NCBI GenBank assembly: GCA_033977485.1
Contig: CM066991.1
Coordinates: 30,439,850 to 30,503,849 of the forward strand
Length of the DNA stretch: 64,000 nt
From: Hydrangea macrophylla
Taxonomy: Eukaryota > Streptophyta > Magnoliopsida > Cornales > Hydrangeaceae
Direction of reading: 5' to 3'
The notes under the pieces were generated by a model, which was given only the letters and a program-made list of their open reading frames with translations, was not told the DNA's origin and did no database searches. Both the position numbers and the translations under genes were made by a program. Within the stretch, counting starts at the first letter, position 1; each line of letters starts with the position of its first letter. This document shows, piece by piece, positions 1 through 12,268 of this stretch.

Positions 1-2418
1 AGGTTTTGGTACAAGAGATGAAGGAGCCTCTGCGTGAAGACTAAAGCACCCTCAACTTGCCCCATTTTTCAACGGGCCTCAATTAACATCCAAATAATCA
101 TCTTATACTAATATTGGTTCTACAACTAATATTATGATAGGTATACTACATCACATAAGAGTTTTGAAATGGAAGATCAAAAGATAAGATATCATTCATA
201 AGATCTAAACCAAATACACACAATGTAAAGTGAAAATCATGCGAGATAAACTTAGGAAAAAGTCATCTAATCACATATCAAGTAATCGAGTTTTCCTAAT
301 CTAAAAAGGACATGGATTGTTCTTGAACAAATAATCAAAGAAAATTAAACATGCTTAGCAAATTAGAATGTATGCATATTCATCCTTGAGAAATGAAGAC
401 CCCTCAATCCCCAAGACGGATGAAAAAGGAAGATTCGATCTAGGGGAGGCATGAAACTTGTGATCGATCTCATTCCTTATGATCATCTTGGATTAGGAGT
501 CACAAAGACTCTAAATCTTGCATGAATGCAATGTTATAATCTTAAGATATGCAAGGTACGTAGTGATATGCAAGTGTTTATGGGATTTTCTAAAGTGACT
601 TGGACACATGGAACATGAGTGGATGCATGAAGAATGTCATTGTACAATACAAGCAAAAATGGCAAAATAACTTCTTAGGACATGGACTAATTTGGAATGC
701 ATGTAAACATCATATCAAAGCCTAAAAGTCAAAATGTGCTTGCTGTGATTAGTGGACAGAATGTTTGTGTCATCTTGTAAAAAAGGAAAAGAGGGGTTAG
801 AAGCATGCAAATTCATAAAAATGTATGGAGATCATCCTTGTTGAGACTAGAATACATAGGAAAAGCCAAACTACTATCAGAGTAACGGAATGGGAGAAAT
901 CAAGCAAAAAAGCAAGGTTGTTCAGAAGCAGAGTCCGTACTATCGACTGAAATGTAAAAAACTCTTTGAAAATGCATGTAAACATCTAATGCACCAAATA
1001 TATAGATAGTTCCATCACACACTAAAGTGTAAAGGGAAAAATAAGTTTGGACCACCCTTAATGAAAAACATTTCTAGAATAAAGGTTTAAATTCAACAGA
1101 AGCTGCTGTGACAGAACAGCAGAATGGTTTGAAGGTATGTTTGGGTCAAATAGGAACCCTTCCAAGTATTTTCCTTTTAAACCAAAAATCATGGGCATTC
1201 TTTAATCATTTGGGAAGACTTTCCAGGTGGTATCATCATCATCATCCATAGAGTATTGAACTCAAAAAAGTTATTTTAAAGTTGGATTGGTCACTGGTTT
1301 GGGGTTTTGAGAAAACAAGCTTCCACAAACTGAAGTTTTCCCATTGAATTTCTCAACTTCAAAATTTGCTGACATCACAGAGTCTAGTTATCTTATAACT
1401 TGGAAGCTCAATTGCCCATTTATTTAAAGAACCTATAATCTACTTAGATGGTACCAAACAAATAAATCCAAGAGTCTTAAACAATCAAGGGAAGAAAACC
1501 AATCACAAGCAGTCGAACAAAAGACACAATGATATGATGTGGTTTAGGAAACATCAAGTACATCCACAACCAAGGAGATCGAAATATTCCACTATGCTAG
1601 CACAATTAAACTACGTACAACCCTGTTTGGAACTATCAAGATGCTCTCACACATGTTTAAGTTATTCCCATTTAAAGTTGTTTGGCTACCAAAAGATCCA
1701 ACCTTTTTAACCATTAATCCTTGCTAAACATGATGTATAATTCAGACAGGCAAGAGCTGGTAATCGAATGGCTAGCTGCTAGAATTTTCTTACGAACGCA
1801 ATTACCATAGGACCATGATGGATGCCCTGGGCACTATTCAAATGCAATGATGAATATACACAAATAATTTTGGCCAATGTTTAATAGGCTCTCTTTTACA
1901 TGAAACAAAGATGATACTTTTCTTTCCTATCCTCACTAATCCATGAACCAAACAGAACTTTAAGGCTCCATTGACCATGATTTGATTAGGGAAGGTAAAT
2001 TAAGGGAATTTTTTTTCATGTTAAGTTATGCTACAAATGAATAGGAAATAAAAAGAGAGAGTATGACATGAAATATTTGCATAATTTACGTGTCATTTAA
2101 TCTTATTTTTCTTTTCCAATTTTATTGTTTAATATTTTTTTCACAACTGCAAATCAATAAGCTTTTTAATTGATTACGGTGTCACTCTCATCCTTGGAAC
2201 CCATCCCAAAAAGGATTACATAAAAGTTCATGAAGAATTGTGAATGTAGTATCTACCTGTCGAATCATGAAAAATAACTGCATCAAATTTCATTATTAAA
2301 AAAAAAAACAAAATAAAAAATACAAAGCCCCAATTGTTGAGTTTTTGTGTATATGATTCATGACTTTCAATAGTAATATTGGGTATGGGTTTAATGAGTG
2401 GATACCAAATACTGACCA
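1..2418. other. intergenic / unclassified repeat, no gene seen
   Basis: AT-rich sequence with no long open frame, no protein similarity I recognise and no clear terminal repeats. It lies left of the Copia LTR that starts at 2419 and is probably old repeat or intergenic DNA. Confidence 0.5.
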
Positions 2419-2433
2419 TGTTAGGAATAACGG
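2419..2433 (+). mobile_element. left 15 bp of a split Copia LTR
   Basis: TGTTAGGAATAACGG is a typical Copia LTR start. It stops at the chromovirus insertion and resumes at 40183. The last five bases, AACGG, are the left target-site duplication of the chromovirus. The other half ends in CTACA at 40482 and is followed by a tRNA-Met type primer site, which supports the join. The full LTR would be about 315 bp. Confidence 0.6.
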
Positions 2434-4194
2434 TGTCAATCTCGGAGCAGCAAAAATAGATAATAAAAAAAATCTCATTTTCGGGTTCATAGGGAATGAC
2501 AAGTGAAAATCACTAATTATCCACACCGCACAGAACTAGTCTAACTAAAAAAAAAAATAGGAACAGTAATGTAATCAACTGAATATAAAAACAGTGACAC
2601 TATTACAAACATCAGAGTGTGGTCCTCAGGATCACAACAGGTCTGGAGACAACATATGCCCAAGTACCCGTTAAACTAATAACATTCGTCAGAAAAACAG
2701 AAACATAAACACTAGATATAACTATCTTCAGATCTTCAACTGGCGTAAGGGTAGTCATCAGCATAACAGCCTTCTACGGCATAACCGGCATCAGTGGGGT
2801 CACTTTCTGCATAATCCCTTCCAGGTAGTAACCATAGTCATAAGCTCCATCACCTATATTATTAAAGATAGGGTAGTCTGGACAGGGAATGTCCAGGCAA
2901 TAACGGATGTCAACTTACTGAGAGCTGAGTGAATAGAAACCCACAGGTTGTCAATGATATAACGTAATAACAAGTTATTGGAGTGTCTAAGATATAGCAT
3001 TACAATAGTATCTTGTTCTTTATTTCAACATCATTACTCAACCCTTATCATCTTGTTAATAAAACTCAGCACAATACTGACTCTTGGAACAGACTTGATT
3101 GTAAAACTCCTGCATACACCAATGGTCTGTCTACCGCATCACTGCAAGTCATAAATATCTTCTATCCCGTAATACCATAAGTCATAGAGGACATCTACCG
3201 CGTACACCAGAAGTCGTAGATAATACGTCAATCCACCCCCCGCTTTTAAGAACATATGCACAGTCCACCGCATGTTGGGGATTTAATGCTTCAAGCATCG
3301 ACACATCAATTCTATTGCCACGACCTATCGTCAGATCTACCGTATACTTATGATCAAGGTTCACTGCATGTCGTAGACACATTCGTCTGTCTACCGCGTA
3401 CTTATTATCAAGGTTTACCGCATGTCATAGATACTATATCACCGCAAGTCATAGACACTTACATCTGTCTACTGTGTACTTATGATCAACCAGTATGATC
3501 AAGGTTCACCACATGTCATAGACACATTCGTCTATCTACCGCGTACTTATGATCAGTCAGTATGATCCCCATTCTCTTCCCAAAACTTATCAAACCTACT
3601 TAACGTGTGTACTGTTACTGATACGTGACAACCCTATGTGGCTTGACTACTCTGATTAAAATGAACGAATATTGAACTCAAATATGAACCACATAGTATC
3701 TAACGTCATTACGTTAATCCATTATTCTTATCATACTTATATGTATTGTCACATTATCCCTGATTAACCCATAATCACATAATAGAAGTTCGAATCAAAA
3801 ATCAGATAATCGAACCTTTATATAATAAACTAAAGAAACAAAACCATGTTCTGCAAAGTTCAACCTATTGAAACCATTTCAACCGATTGAGAAAAAATAA
3901 CGTTCGAGCGATCGAAGTCCTTTCGATCGATTGAACTCAGTTCAATTGCTCGAGAGTCGTCTTCTCCAACAAATTCATAAAATAGTATTTATGAACGTCT
4001 TAGGGACGTGTTTACTACATCTAAACATCACCAAAAGCTTGTAAACATTATAATAAACAAACCAAGTGAGTAAAAACTCACTGAACGTTGCTAAGGGCGT
4101 GTTTGGTAAGCTTAAGCTTCCGAGCTTTAATGGCAGCCTCTCTTCTCTCTCTCTACTCCTCTCTTCTTCTCTTTCTTCTTCTTTACTCATCTCC

Positions 4195-4225
<31 letters not shown>

Positions 4226-4699
4226 CCAGAGTGTGTGTATATATAGTATGTGTATATACATATATATAAGTGTATATAAATCAAACACCACACTCTTTCT
4301 CTCAAACTCTCTCTCTAAATTTTGGGGCAACCAAACCTCACACATACACAAAACCAAAGTACATATAGAGGGGAGGGTGGGCAGGTGGCATTGTTTATGT
4401 GGACTGAAAATGAAATATCCAGGTTCGTTCGATCGATCGAAGTATGTTCGATCGCTCAAAAGTGATTCTGCCAATTTCGATCGATCGAAGAGGGGTTTAA
4501 TCGATTCAAGTGGGGACCACATCATAAATTTATGTTGGTAGGGTTTCGATCGATTGAACAGGGTTCAATCGCTTGAACTTAGAAATGTTCGATCGCTCGA
4601 AAGAGCTTTGATCGATTGAAAGTGAAACTTAAAATATGGTCAAGGGAAATATATAGAATCTCTCTATGTAAATAAACATTGAAAATACAGGGTATTATA
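2434..4699 (-). repeat. 3' LTR of the chromovirus
   Basis: This 2.27-kb LTR matches 37954-40177 over its length. In sense (minus) it should start TGTAATACC but reads TATAATACC, a G-to-A decay of the terminal TG. It holds a CT/GA run near 4139-4228 next to TATA-rich DNA (probable promoter), clusters of TCGATCGA-type palindromes at about 3895-3960 and 4425-4620, and degenerate ~50-bp tandem units built on TACCGCGTACTTATGATC at about 3300-3560. The polypurine tract is the purine-rich stretch just past 4700 on the minus strand. Confidence 0.88.
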
Positions 4700-5413
4700 T
4701 CATCCACCACTCATTAAAAGATTTCGTCCACAAAATTGAAAACAAACCAAAGTCTAAAACAAAAAAAGAAAACTTCTCTCGCATTGCTGACTCTAGCTCC
4801 AACGAAGCTTTTCCTTCATCATGATGCTTCCATTGGATCTTGACTAACGGAATCTCCTTGTTCCTGAGCTTTTTGATTCCATGATCTAAAATGCGAATCG
4901 GTCCTTCGTTGAACGTTACATTGTCATTGACTTCAATATCCTCAAAGTTAATCTCGTATGCTGGGTTATGAGCATACCTCCTCAACATACTGATGTGGAA
5001 AATGTTATATACTCCTGACATCTTATACGGTAGCTCAAGTCGATAAGCAACCTTTCCAACACATTCTAGAATCTCGAATGGTCCGATGAATCGCGACGAT
5101 AACTTGCCTCTCTTCTGACCAAATTTGACTATTCCTCGAACAGGTGAAACCTTGAGTAGCACGTGATCTCCAACGGCAAACTCCAAATCTTTGTGTCGCT
5201 TATCAGCATAACTCTTGTGTCGGGTCTGAGCTGTCGTCATCTTCTCACGTATAATCTGAATATTCTCGTTGTTTTCTCGTGCCATCTCTAGCCCAAGGAG
5301 GTGAGTATCTTTGACTTTGTCCCAGCATACTTCCGTATAAAGCTTCAAACAGCGCCATCCCTATACTCGTATGGTAACTGTTATTGTAGGCGAACTCGAT
5401 CAACAGCAGGTGC
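4700..5413 (-). pseudogene. integrase C-terminus with chromodomain-like tail
   Basis: The minus-strand frame from 5413 reads the end of the integrase core (EFAYNNSYHTSIGMA, then FEALYG). It continues through the GPF(E)IL and AYRLELP stretch and HISMLRRY to a chromodomain-like end containing IPLVKIQWKHHDEG. In chromoviruses this tail is thought to guide integration to particular chromatin. The usual tryptophan of the ATWE box reads SLE here, and the conserved box after EALYG is frameshifted, so it is not functional. It continues directly from 16260 on the far side of the Athila-like insertion, with the shared 5 bp GGTGC at 5409-5413 and 16255-16259. Confidence 0.85.
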
Positions 5414-8400
5414 TGATTGGGAGTGAAGAAGTCCTAATTACATGCCTTAATTCACATTTGTTAGTACTTTTTATCATGTTTTATTGCATTTTTATTTCAT
5501 TTTCTATTTTCTATCAGGTTTGTAGGAAAACAAGAATCCAAGCTAAAAAGGATGTAAAAATAGACTGAAAGAAGCAGAAAAGCCACATCGCGCGAGCAGC
5601 TCGTTCGCTCGATAGACCAAAACCTCAGTCGTGCGACCCACTCGCGCAACTTTTCAGAATCACGCTCGTGCGACCTATGTAAAAACCAAAATTGCGTATT
5701 TCAATGTACTGAAGATCCCTACACAAACGAAACTGCCTAATTGTCACATCCCAAAAGCTAAGTACACGAGGGCAAGGTCAATGAGTCAAATATAGAGCAA
5801 AGGTCTCACGCGGACCAATCAAGCGAAGCGGAAGCAACAAGGAATCCTACGTGGACTCTGAATGCGACAAAAGTGGTCAACACACCAAAGAGGTTTAAAA
5901 ATAAAACCAAGATGCCAAACTGCACAATACTCGCTTGAGCATCATTTCAAAGAGTTTAAAAAGAATAAACGATGATGGTTATTAATATTTTCTAATCAAA
6001 AGCAATATATTCCCATTATCATTAAAAATGTCCCTTTACAAAAATATCTTCTCAAGTCCTTGATGTAACAATTTTTCAAAGATGACCCCAAGTCCATTAC
6101 ACAAACGCTGCAAATGAACTAAACAAATGCCCGAATGACTAATAAATCATTTAAAATATTTTGTCGTTTCAATTTACCAAAAGAAAGAAATACGAATAAT
6201 TACAATCAACTAAAAGGAAGAATAAATACAAAAATGCTGTCTTTTAAATTAGACGACCTCATCATCAACTTCTTTAGGCACCAAAGTCCAGGAACGGAAC
6301 CTGCAAAAACTGTGTGGGGGTGAGCTAATACATATATATAGATCTCTATATACATATATTCTACAAGTGCCCACTACTGCCAATCTAGGATACCGCTCAG
6401 ACCTGTCAGTACACCTTTAACACCACAATATAATTTATAGCTATTAACCAAAGTGTAGCATCACAAACCGTAATAAATCACTTACTATCCACATTAAACA
6501 AGAAAATGTAAACATAAATACTAACTCAATAATCGGACCAAAGCCAGCAACAACGCATAATTTAACCATTAAAAGAACGCTTAATCAATATCTCTTTATT
6601 TAATAAATCCTTGGCCACCTAGACCCCTTATCCCTTTTCCAATCTATAAACTCATTCCAATGATTACACCACTAAATTGTAACTAATCTTTTTATTTCAA
6701 ATAGGCCCTTTTGCCCCAACTTTAATTCTTAAAGTTATTAACTCAACTTCATGGATCCATGACTATACAACAATATATATATATACACACACATATATAC
6801 CTATATCATGTATAAACACATACCTATGTACCACAAACATAATCAAGTGACCAAAATCACAACTAAGTACCCAACCAAGAAAGGACACTAACCTACCAAG
6901 TAATCTAAATTTACACTTAAATTATACAACCAAACAATCATGTGTAGAGATAATACACAAAGTTCCATAAGCACAAATTCATCAAAATATCACATAGTAT
7001 AACATTTAACATGATAAATAAATAATAATAATAATAATAATATAGTTCCTCCAAAAATTATAATAAAATTGTATCACCAAATAACCACTTTTAACAAGTA
7101 AATCACATTCTTGATTTTTATAGCATTTCTATAAGTCCTAAATTTAGACAGTAATCCAAGCAAGGGTACTAGAAATGAAGTAAACTCCACCTTAGTGGAT
7201 TTGAGGAAATCACACTACCTAAAATAACTCCAAATAAAACTTCAAGAACACCATTAGAAAGCCCTTACCAAGCTCTACAATCTGTCTCAAGCCATCCCTA
7301 GCCAAAGTGGGTTTGGGCAACCACCACGAAAAAGTCAACGGCACCTCCTTGAGAATTTGAGAGTTTGAGAATTTGAGAGCACTCACGTGTAGATCTCGTC
7401 GTGCTCTAAAACATTTTGAACGAAAATGCCTCAAAGATCTCCAAAATGGAGAAAATGTAAAAATTACCATGGAAGGGGAAAGAGAGCTTAGCTCTTTGCA
7501 GAGAAGAAGAAAAAGAAAAAGAAAAAGAAAAGAGAAGAAGAATGAGAGAGAGAGAGAGAGAGAGACGTAAAGGATAAGGGAGGTGGGTGGTGTTGGGTGA
7601 TGGGTTGGATCCCACCCCTATTCATTTCTCTAGGGTGTGTTTATGTACAAATGCACACAAACCACTCATATATACACATATATGTATCCAACTATCACCC
7701 TGAATGAACTCAATTTGGTCAAATTAAACTCTCCTAAATATGCATACATGCATTTATTCCACAGAAAATTTTAGGAAAATAACTATTTTGAAAACAAGGT
7801 CTTAAAATATATGAAGGAGTACTCATTTAAACCTTGATATCGCATAGGGGACTTATGCTTTAATCTATGCATTCTGATGAGAGTTGGATCAAGCAAAGGA
7901 AGTTTGATTGAGCGAACTCTGGGCAGAGAGTTCACTCTACAGAAGTTGGATTAAGCAGAGAAAAGTTTGATTGAGGTGAACACTATACAATATTCAAAAG
8001 GAATTTCGAACAAGAACAATATCGACGGAAAGTCGATAGAAAGAGGTTTAATAAGAAAAATTTAACAAATCCAGCTAGGATTGATAGGGTAGGTCCCACC
8101 CCCAACAAATATTATGTACTATCATGTACAATAAATAAATGTAAAAATTTATGGGTTACTACACTAATTACGTCCAGAAAGTGAAATATAGCAATTTTAG
8201 TGCGACTAGGTTTAGGAAAGCTTCCAAAACTTACTCCAAATATATATATATATACTCTATTCTAATTCAATTTTGAGGTTACACAACATTATACACATCC
8301 TTCCATAACTAAAAAATTCAGCCATTGAAGAGAGGAAAGCAAGGAGAAGAAGAAGAAGACCAAGGATTACCATGGCCTCGTCTATCAACCTCTTGCCACT

Positions 8401-9160
8401 CATCGCTTCTATGGCCAACTAGACCTACATCTTGGGTTTCAATGAAACCCTAGCCAAGTAATAGGGTGCTATTTATGTTTTTTCTTTTAGATTTATTATG
8501 TATGGATGATGATTACATGTTCAGAGGATTTTTTATAATAAAATTGTACTTCTATTGATTAAATCACTGCTTTCAAAGTTTATTCTTGTCTTAGATCTAT
8601 TTTGAATGTAATGTGCTCAATAGTCTATATTTGATGTGCTTGTATGGATTATTTGCATGTAATGGTGCTTAATTGAATTGTGAGATCAAGTAGTCGAATA
8701 GTTCATGCCTAGGGAAGACGGAGTGTGCCGCAACCCTAGTTTAGTGTGAGACAATCCGTGCTAACCGAAGATGAATTATGTTGATGCTTGAATCGTAGGT
8801 ATCTTCTTGAAGGAGGAATTGGACTTGTAGCTATAATTCCCCATTATCATCCAATATAATTAGCTAATTGAATGTATAGATACCCTTATTACGAAGCTAG
8901 TGGTGGATTTGCAATCCAAGGTTCACTTTAAATATCGTTTAAAACAACTTTTAATTGCTTTCATAGTTTAGATTTATTTTCACTGTTCTTAGTTTAATTA
9001 AAATCAAAATCAAAGTTCTATTTTCTTAATTAACTAGACTTAAGATTTTTAAAATTAAAGTGCTTTAATAATTCAATCTCTGTGGGTTCAACTTTTACTT
9101 CCACACTATAAATCCTTAGAAAGTAAAGCATACTTTTATATCTTGATTTTGACAAGATCA
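5414..9160 (+). repeat. 5' LTR of the Athila-like element (interrupted)
   Basis: It matches 14965-16254. The LTR proper is 5414-5741 plus 8169-9160 (about 1.32 kb) once the solo LTR at 5742-8163 and one CTAAT copy are removed. A GC-rich patch at about 5590-5680 has several CGCGCGAG/CTCGCGC palindromic words that stand out from the AT-rich surroundings. It ends GACAAGATCA just before the primer site. Confidence 0.87.
5742..8163 (-). mobile_element. solo LTR (gypsy type) inside the Athila-like 5' LTR
   Basis: It begins TGTCACATCCC and ends GGTTACTACA, flanked by CTAAT at 5737-5741 and 8164-8168. The Athila LTR continues without loss across it, as shown by the uninterrupted copy at 15290. Read on the minus strand it is TGTAGTAACCC to GGGATGTGACA, the usual ends of chromovirus LTRs. 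It has no coding region. A GA run near 7540-7566 and TATA-rich DNA mark the likely promoter. TTTGATTGAG-type imperfect palindromes occur at about 7860-8060. Confidence 0.88.
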
Positions 9161-9165
9161 ATTTT

Positions 9166-9184
9166 TGGCGCCTTTGCCGGGAAT
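9166..9184 (+). other. primer binding site of the Athila-like element
   Basis: TGGCGCCTTTGCCGGGAAT begins 5 bp past the LTR end and resembles the TGGCGCCGTTGCCGGGGA site common in Athila/Tat elements. It fixes the plus-strand orientation. Confidence 0.75.
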
Positions 9185-9669
9185 TGCAAATTACTACCTT
9201 TAGTTTTAGAATCTTAGTTTAGTTAATCCGTAAATAATAGATTAGGTTTACTTTTTCTTATTTTTCGTTTTTGTTTTGAGTCACTAGCTTTTTCGTTTGT
9301 TTTGTAGTTTCTCGAGTCATTAAATTCTAGCATTTCGGAGTGGAAGAGCTTAGCACATCAAAGGAGCTTACGCGATTCAATTAAAAAAAATTTAATAAAA
9401 AGGGCAAAAATTAAAATAAATCGTTTCCTTTAAAATTCACTTCAAACCACTGTAAGTAAGGGCGCTGAGATGCACTATTTGCATTAGTTTAGGGTTGATT
9501 TGCATGTGCATTAGCTAGGAAACCCGGGGCGCTGGGCTTTGACACGAATCACTGCATTACAGGATAACTTTCATGCATCACAGTAGTTGTATGCTTATTG
9601 TCTTATTTGCATGATTGTCTTTCGTATTTGTTTGAGTCAGTCTTTATCTTGGTGCCATTTGTTTAGTTT

Positions 9670-11131
9670 ATGTTTAGTACACGTTCAAGTAAACCCAAAT
9701 TACATTCTTTCGCCCCTGAACTTGAACATACCTTAAGAGTCAATAGGTCCTCAGCCCAAGCTTTTAGAGCTCGGTTGATATTAGACGGTGAATCAACTCT
9801 GAAACTGTCGTCGTTATTTCAGGCCAAAATTCAAAACACTCTTAAACATTAAAGGAAAACTAGAAATTTTAAGATTGAACCGACCATTGGAAACAACAGG
9901 AACAACCAAAACAATGGAGATAATCCTAATGTACTTCTGCCTCCTCCGCTTAAAGATTATTTCATTCCTTTGGCCTATACGCCACAAGCAGGTATCGAAT
10001 TACCGAAGGTGACGGCATCTCACTTTGAGATAAAGTCATCTACCATCAAAGAAGATCCTTATCATCACTTAGGAGAGTTCCAAGACATATACTCTACATT
10101 GAAAATCCAAAATCTAACTGATGATGAATTAAAATTGCGTCTCTTTTCATTATCCTTAAAGGATAAAGCTAAGTATTGGCTCCAATCTCTTGAGCCAAAC
10201 ACTATTAAATCATGGGAAGCATTACATACCGCATTTTTACAAAAGTTTTTTTCCATCACAAGAACTAATCAAATAAGAAAATCCATAATGAATTTTGTGA
10301 TGCAAGATGGGAAAATGCTCTATGACACTTGGGAACAATTTAAAGATTTATTACGCTCTTGCCCACATCATCAAATTCCCAAGTGGCAATTGGTACAGAT
10401 CTTCTACGAGGGACTTGTTCCCTCACTTCGTAATACTGTTGATGCTGTTTGTGTGGGTACCTTCCTACACAAAAGCGCTGATGAGGCATGGAAATTTTTT
10501 GAAATAGTAAGTGAGAATTCGATGCATTAACCGTGTCGGTACGTCCTGAGGGGTGTCTTCCACCTAAACCAAAGCAAGATGAGCGTTTCGAGTCAAGTCA
10601 TTTAATCGAAATACAAGAACTATCTAAATAAACTTGACCAATTTATGACAATGAACCAAACGCCGGGCTCACCCTCTTATGAAATTTGTCAAATATGTTC
10701 TGATCCTTTACATTCCACACTTACATGCCCATCCGTATCTCAATTTCTAAAATTCGTGGAGAAACACATACACTCTATTCAACAATTCCCATGAAATAGT
10801 TATAATCCCATGATAACTAATTTTTCTAATACTCATCGACCCTAGTTTCAACAAAGTCAATACCAACAACCCCCCTTCTAATCCTAACCCTCTAAGGGAT
10901 AACGCTTTTGAGGGAAAGGTGTTGGCGTCCCTTAAGACTATCGAAATGCAAGTGCAAGCACAAGCACAAGCACAAATAGTGCACTCTCACACACAATCCA
11001 TTGCAAAGCTTGAGTACCAAATGGGACAACTAGCTAATGCAGTGAGTCATAGAAATGAGGGTAAGTTGCCTACTCAAAATATTCAAAACCCTAAGGGACA
11101 ATACGGAATGGGGGTTCGAGTGAGCAAGTAA
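9670..11131 (+). pseudogene. Athila-type Gag, degenerate
   Basis: The frame opens at an ATG at 9670 (MFSTRSSKPKL), stops at 9850 and resumes. The stretch 9970-10530 carries the retrotransposon Gag core: a DPYHHLGEFQDI segment, LRLFSLSLKDKAKYWLQSL, W-EALHTAFLQKFF and YDTWEQFKDLLRSCPHH. Gag forms the virus-like particle that packages element RNA. Further stops follow 10530. The end of the frame has a short QAQAQAQ run and the LEYQMGQLA motif seen at the end of Athila Gag. At least two stop codons show that it is inactive. Confidence 0.82.
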
Positions 11132-11280
11132 ACGCCATTTCGATCAGGATAAGTATTCGAGAAGAGGAAGTTGTTGAAATTTCGAATGAGAGTGAGAAAA
11201 ATGTAAACATTAATTCGACTTAAGAGAAGGGTGCAGACACGAGTCAAGTTAAGAAAGGAATTGAACCGGTCCCAACTAAT

Positions 11281-12268
11281 TATGTTCCAAAAATGCCCTT
11301 TCCACCATACGTTGAGGAACCGTCACATTTTTTAAAAAGGGATAAAAAAACTGAAGATATACTCGAGGTGTTTAAATAAGTGAAAATAAATGTTCCATTC
11401 CTCGATGCTATAAAACAAATTTCCGCTTACACTAAATGTCTTAAAGACCTATGCACTCAAAAGCGCAAGTTGCGCAGTCATATTCTGAAAAAGCACTTCC
11501 TCACTGAAAAAGTAAGTCCAATCTTCCAACACGCTCCTCCAAAGTATAAGGATCCTAGAACACCGTCGATCTCATGTATCATAGGTGACACTATTATTCA
11601 TCGGGCTCTCCTCGACTTAGGAGCGTGTGTTAATCTCTTAACTTACACCATCTACAAATAGTTAAGACAACGTGAACTTAAACCCACGGCCGCTACCATA
11701 CAATTAGTGGATTGTTCTATTAAAATCCCTAGAGGGATCATCGAGGATGTCCTAGTTAAAGTTGATAAATTTTACTATCCCGTCGATTTTATGGTCCTTG
11801 ATACTGAACCGGTGCTAGGTGCTAGGAAACACACTCCTATCATTCTTGGTCATCAATTCTTAGCCACAGCCAACACTCGTGTCAATTGTCGAATGGGGGT
11901 AATGAAAGTGTCATTTGGGAAAATGAACCTAAAATTAAACATTTTTAATGATGTTGATTAACCTCCCAATTATGTTGATTATCTATGTGTGGCAGTGAGT
12001 GAGGTTACACGAACTATTGAACCTAATAAAGATTGAACCTAATAAAGAAATAAATGCGAGTAAGGAAAACAATATAGTGAGTAATGAGCGGATGAATTTA
12101 AATAACCCGAACCCTAATGCTGAATTTACTCAAAAGGTGAGAAATCGATTTGAACATGATCAGGGAGAACCGTTCATCGAGTTAAAAAATAATGACATTA
12201 TTTCTGTTTTCCACCAGAGTCTCCCTAATGTCTTCAAGGGTACAAAATCTAAGTTACGATCTCCATAA
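11281..12268 (+). pseudogene. retroelement aspartic protease remnant
   Basis: The frame around 11530-11961 has the Athila protease layout: IGDTIIHRALLDLGACVNLL, where the catalytic D-S/T-G triad reads DLG, then LKPTAATIQLVDCSIKIPRG, VKVDKFYYPVDFMVLDTE and PIILGHQFLATAN. A stop at 11659 and loss of the triad serine or threonine argue that it is dead. The frame goes on to 12268 without entering a reverse transcriptase, unlike full elements of this lineage. Confidence 0.8.

Noticed and set aside
3300..3560. Separate satellite or minisatellite locus
   Set aside because: The same units occur at the matching place in the LTR at 38755-38990, so they belong to the LTR.
4066..4525. Ser/Leu- or Arg/Glu-rich ORFs around 4066-4525 and 39438-39846
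   Set aside because: They are translations of CT/GA runs within the LTR promoter region and are not proteins.
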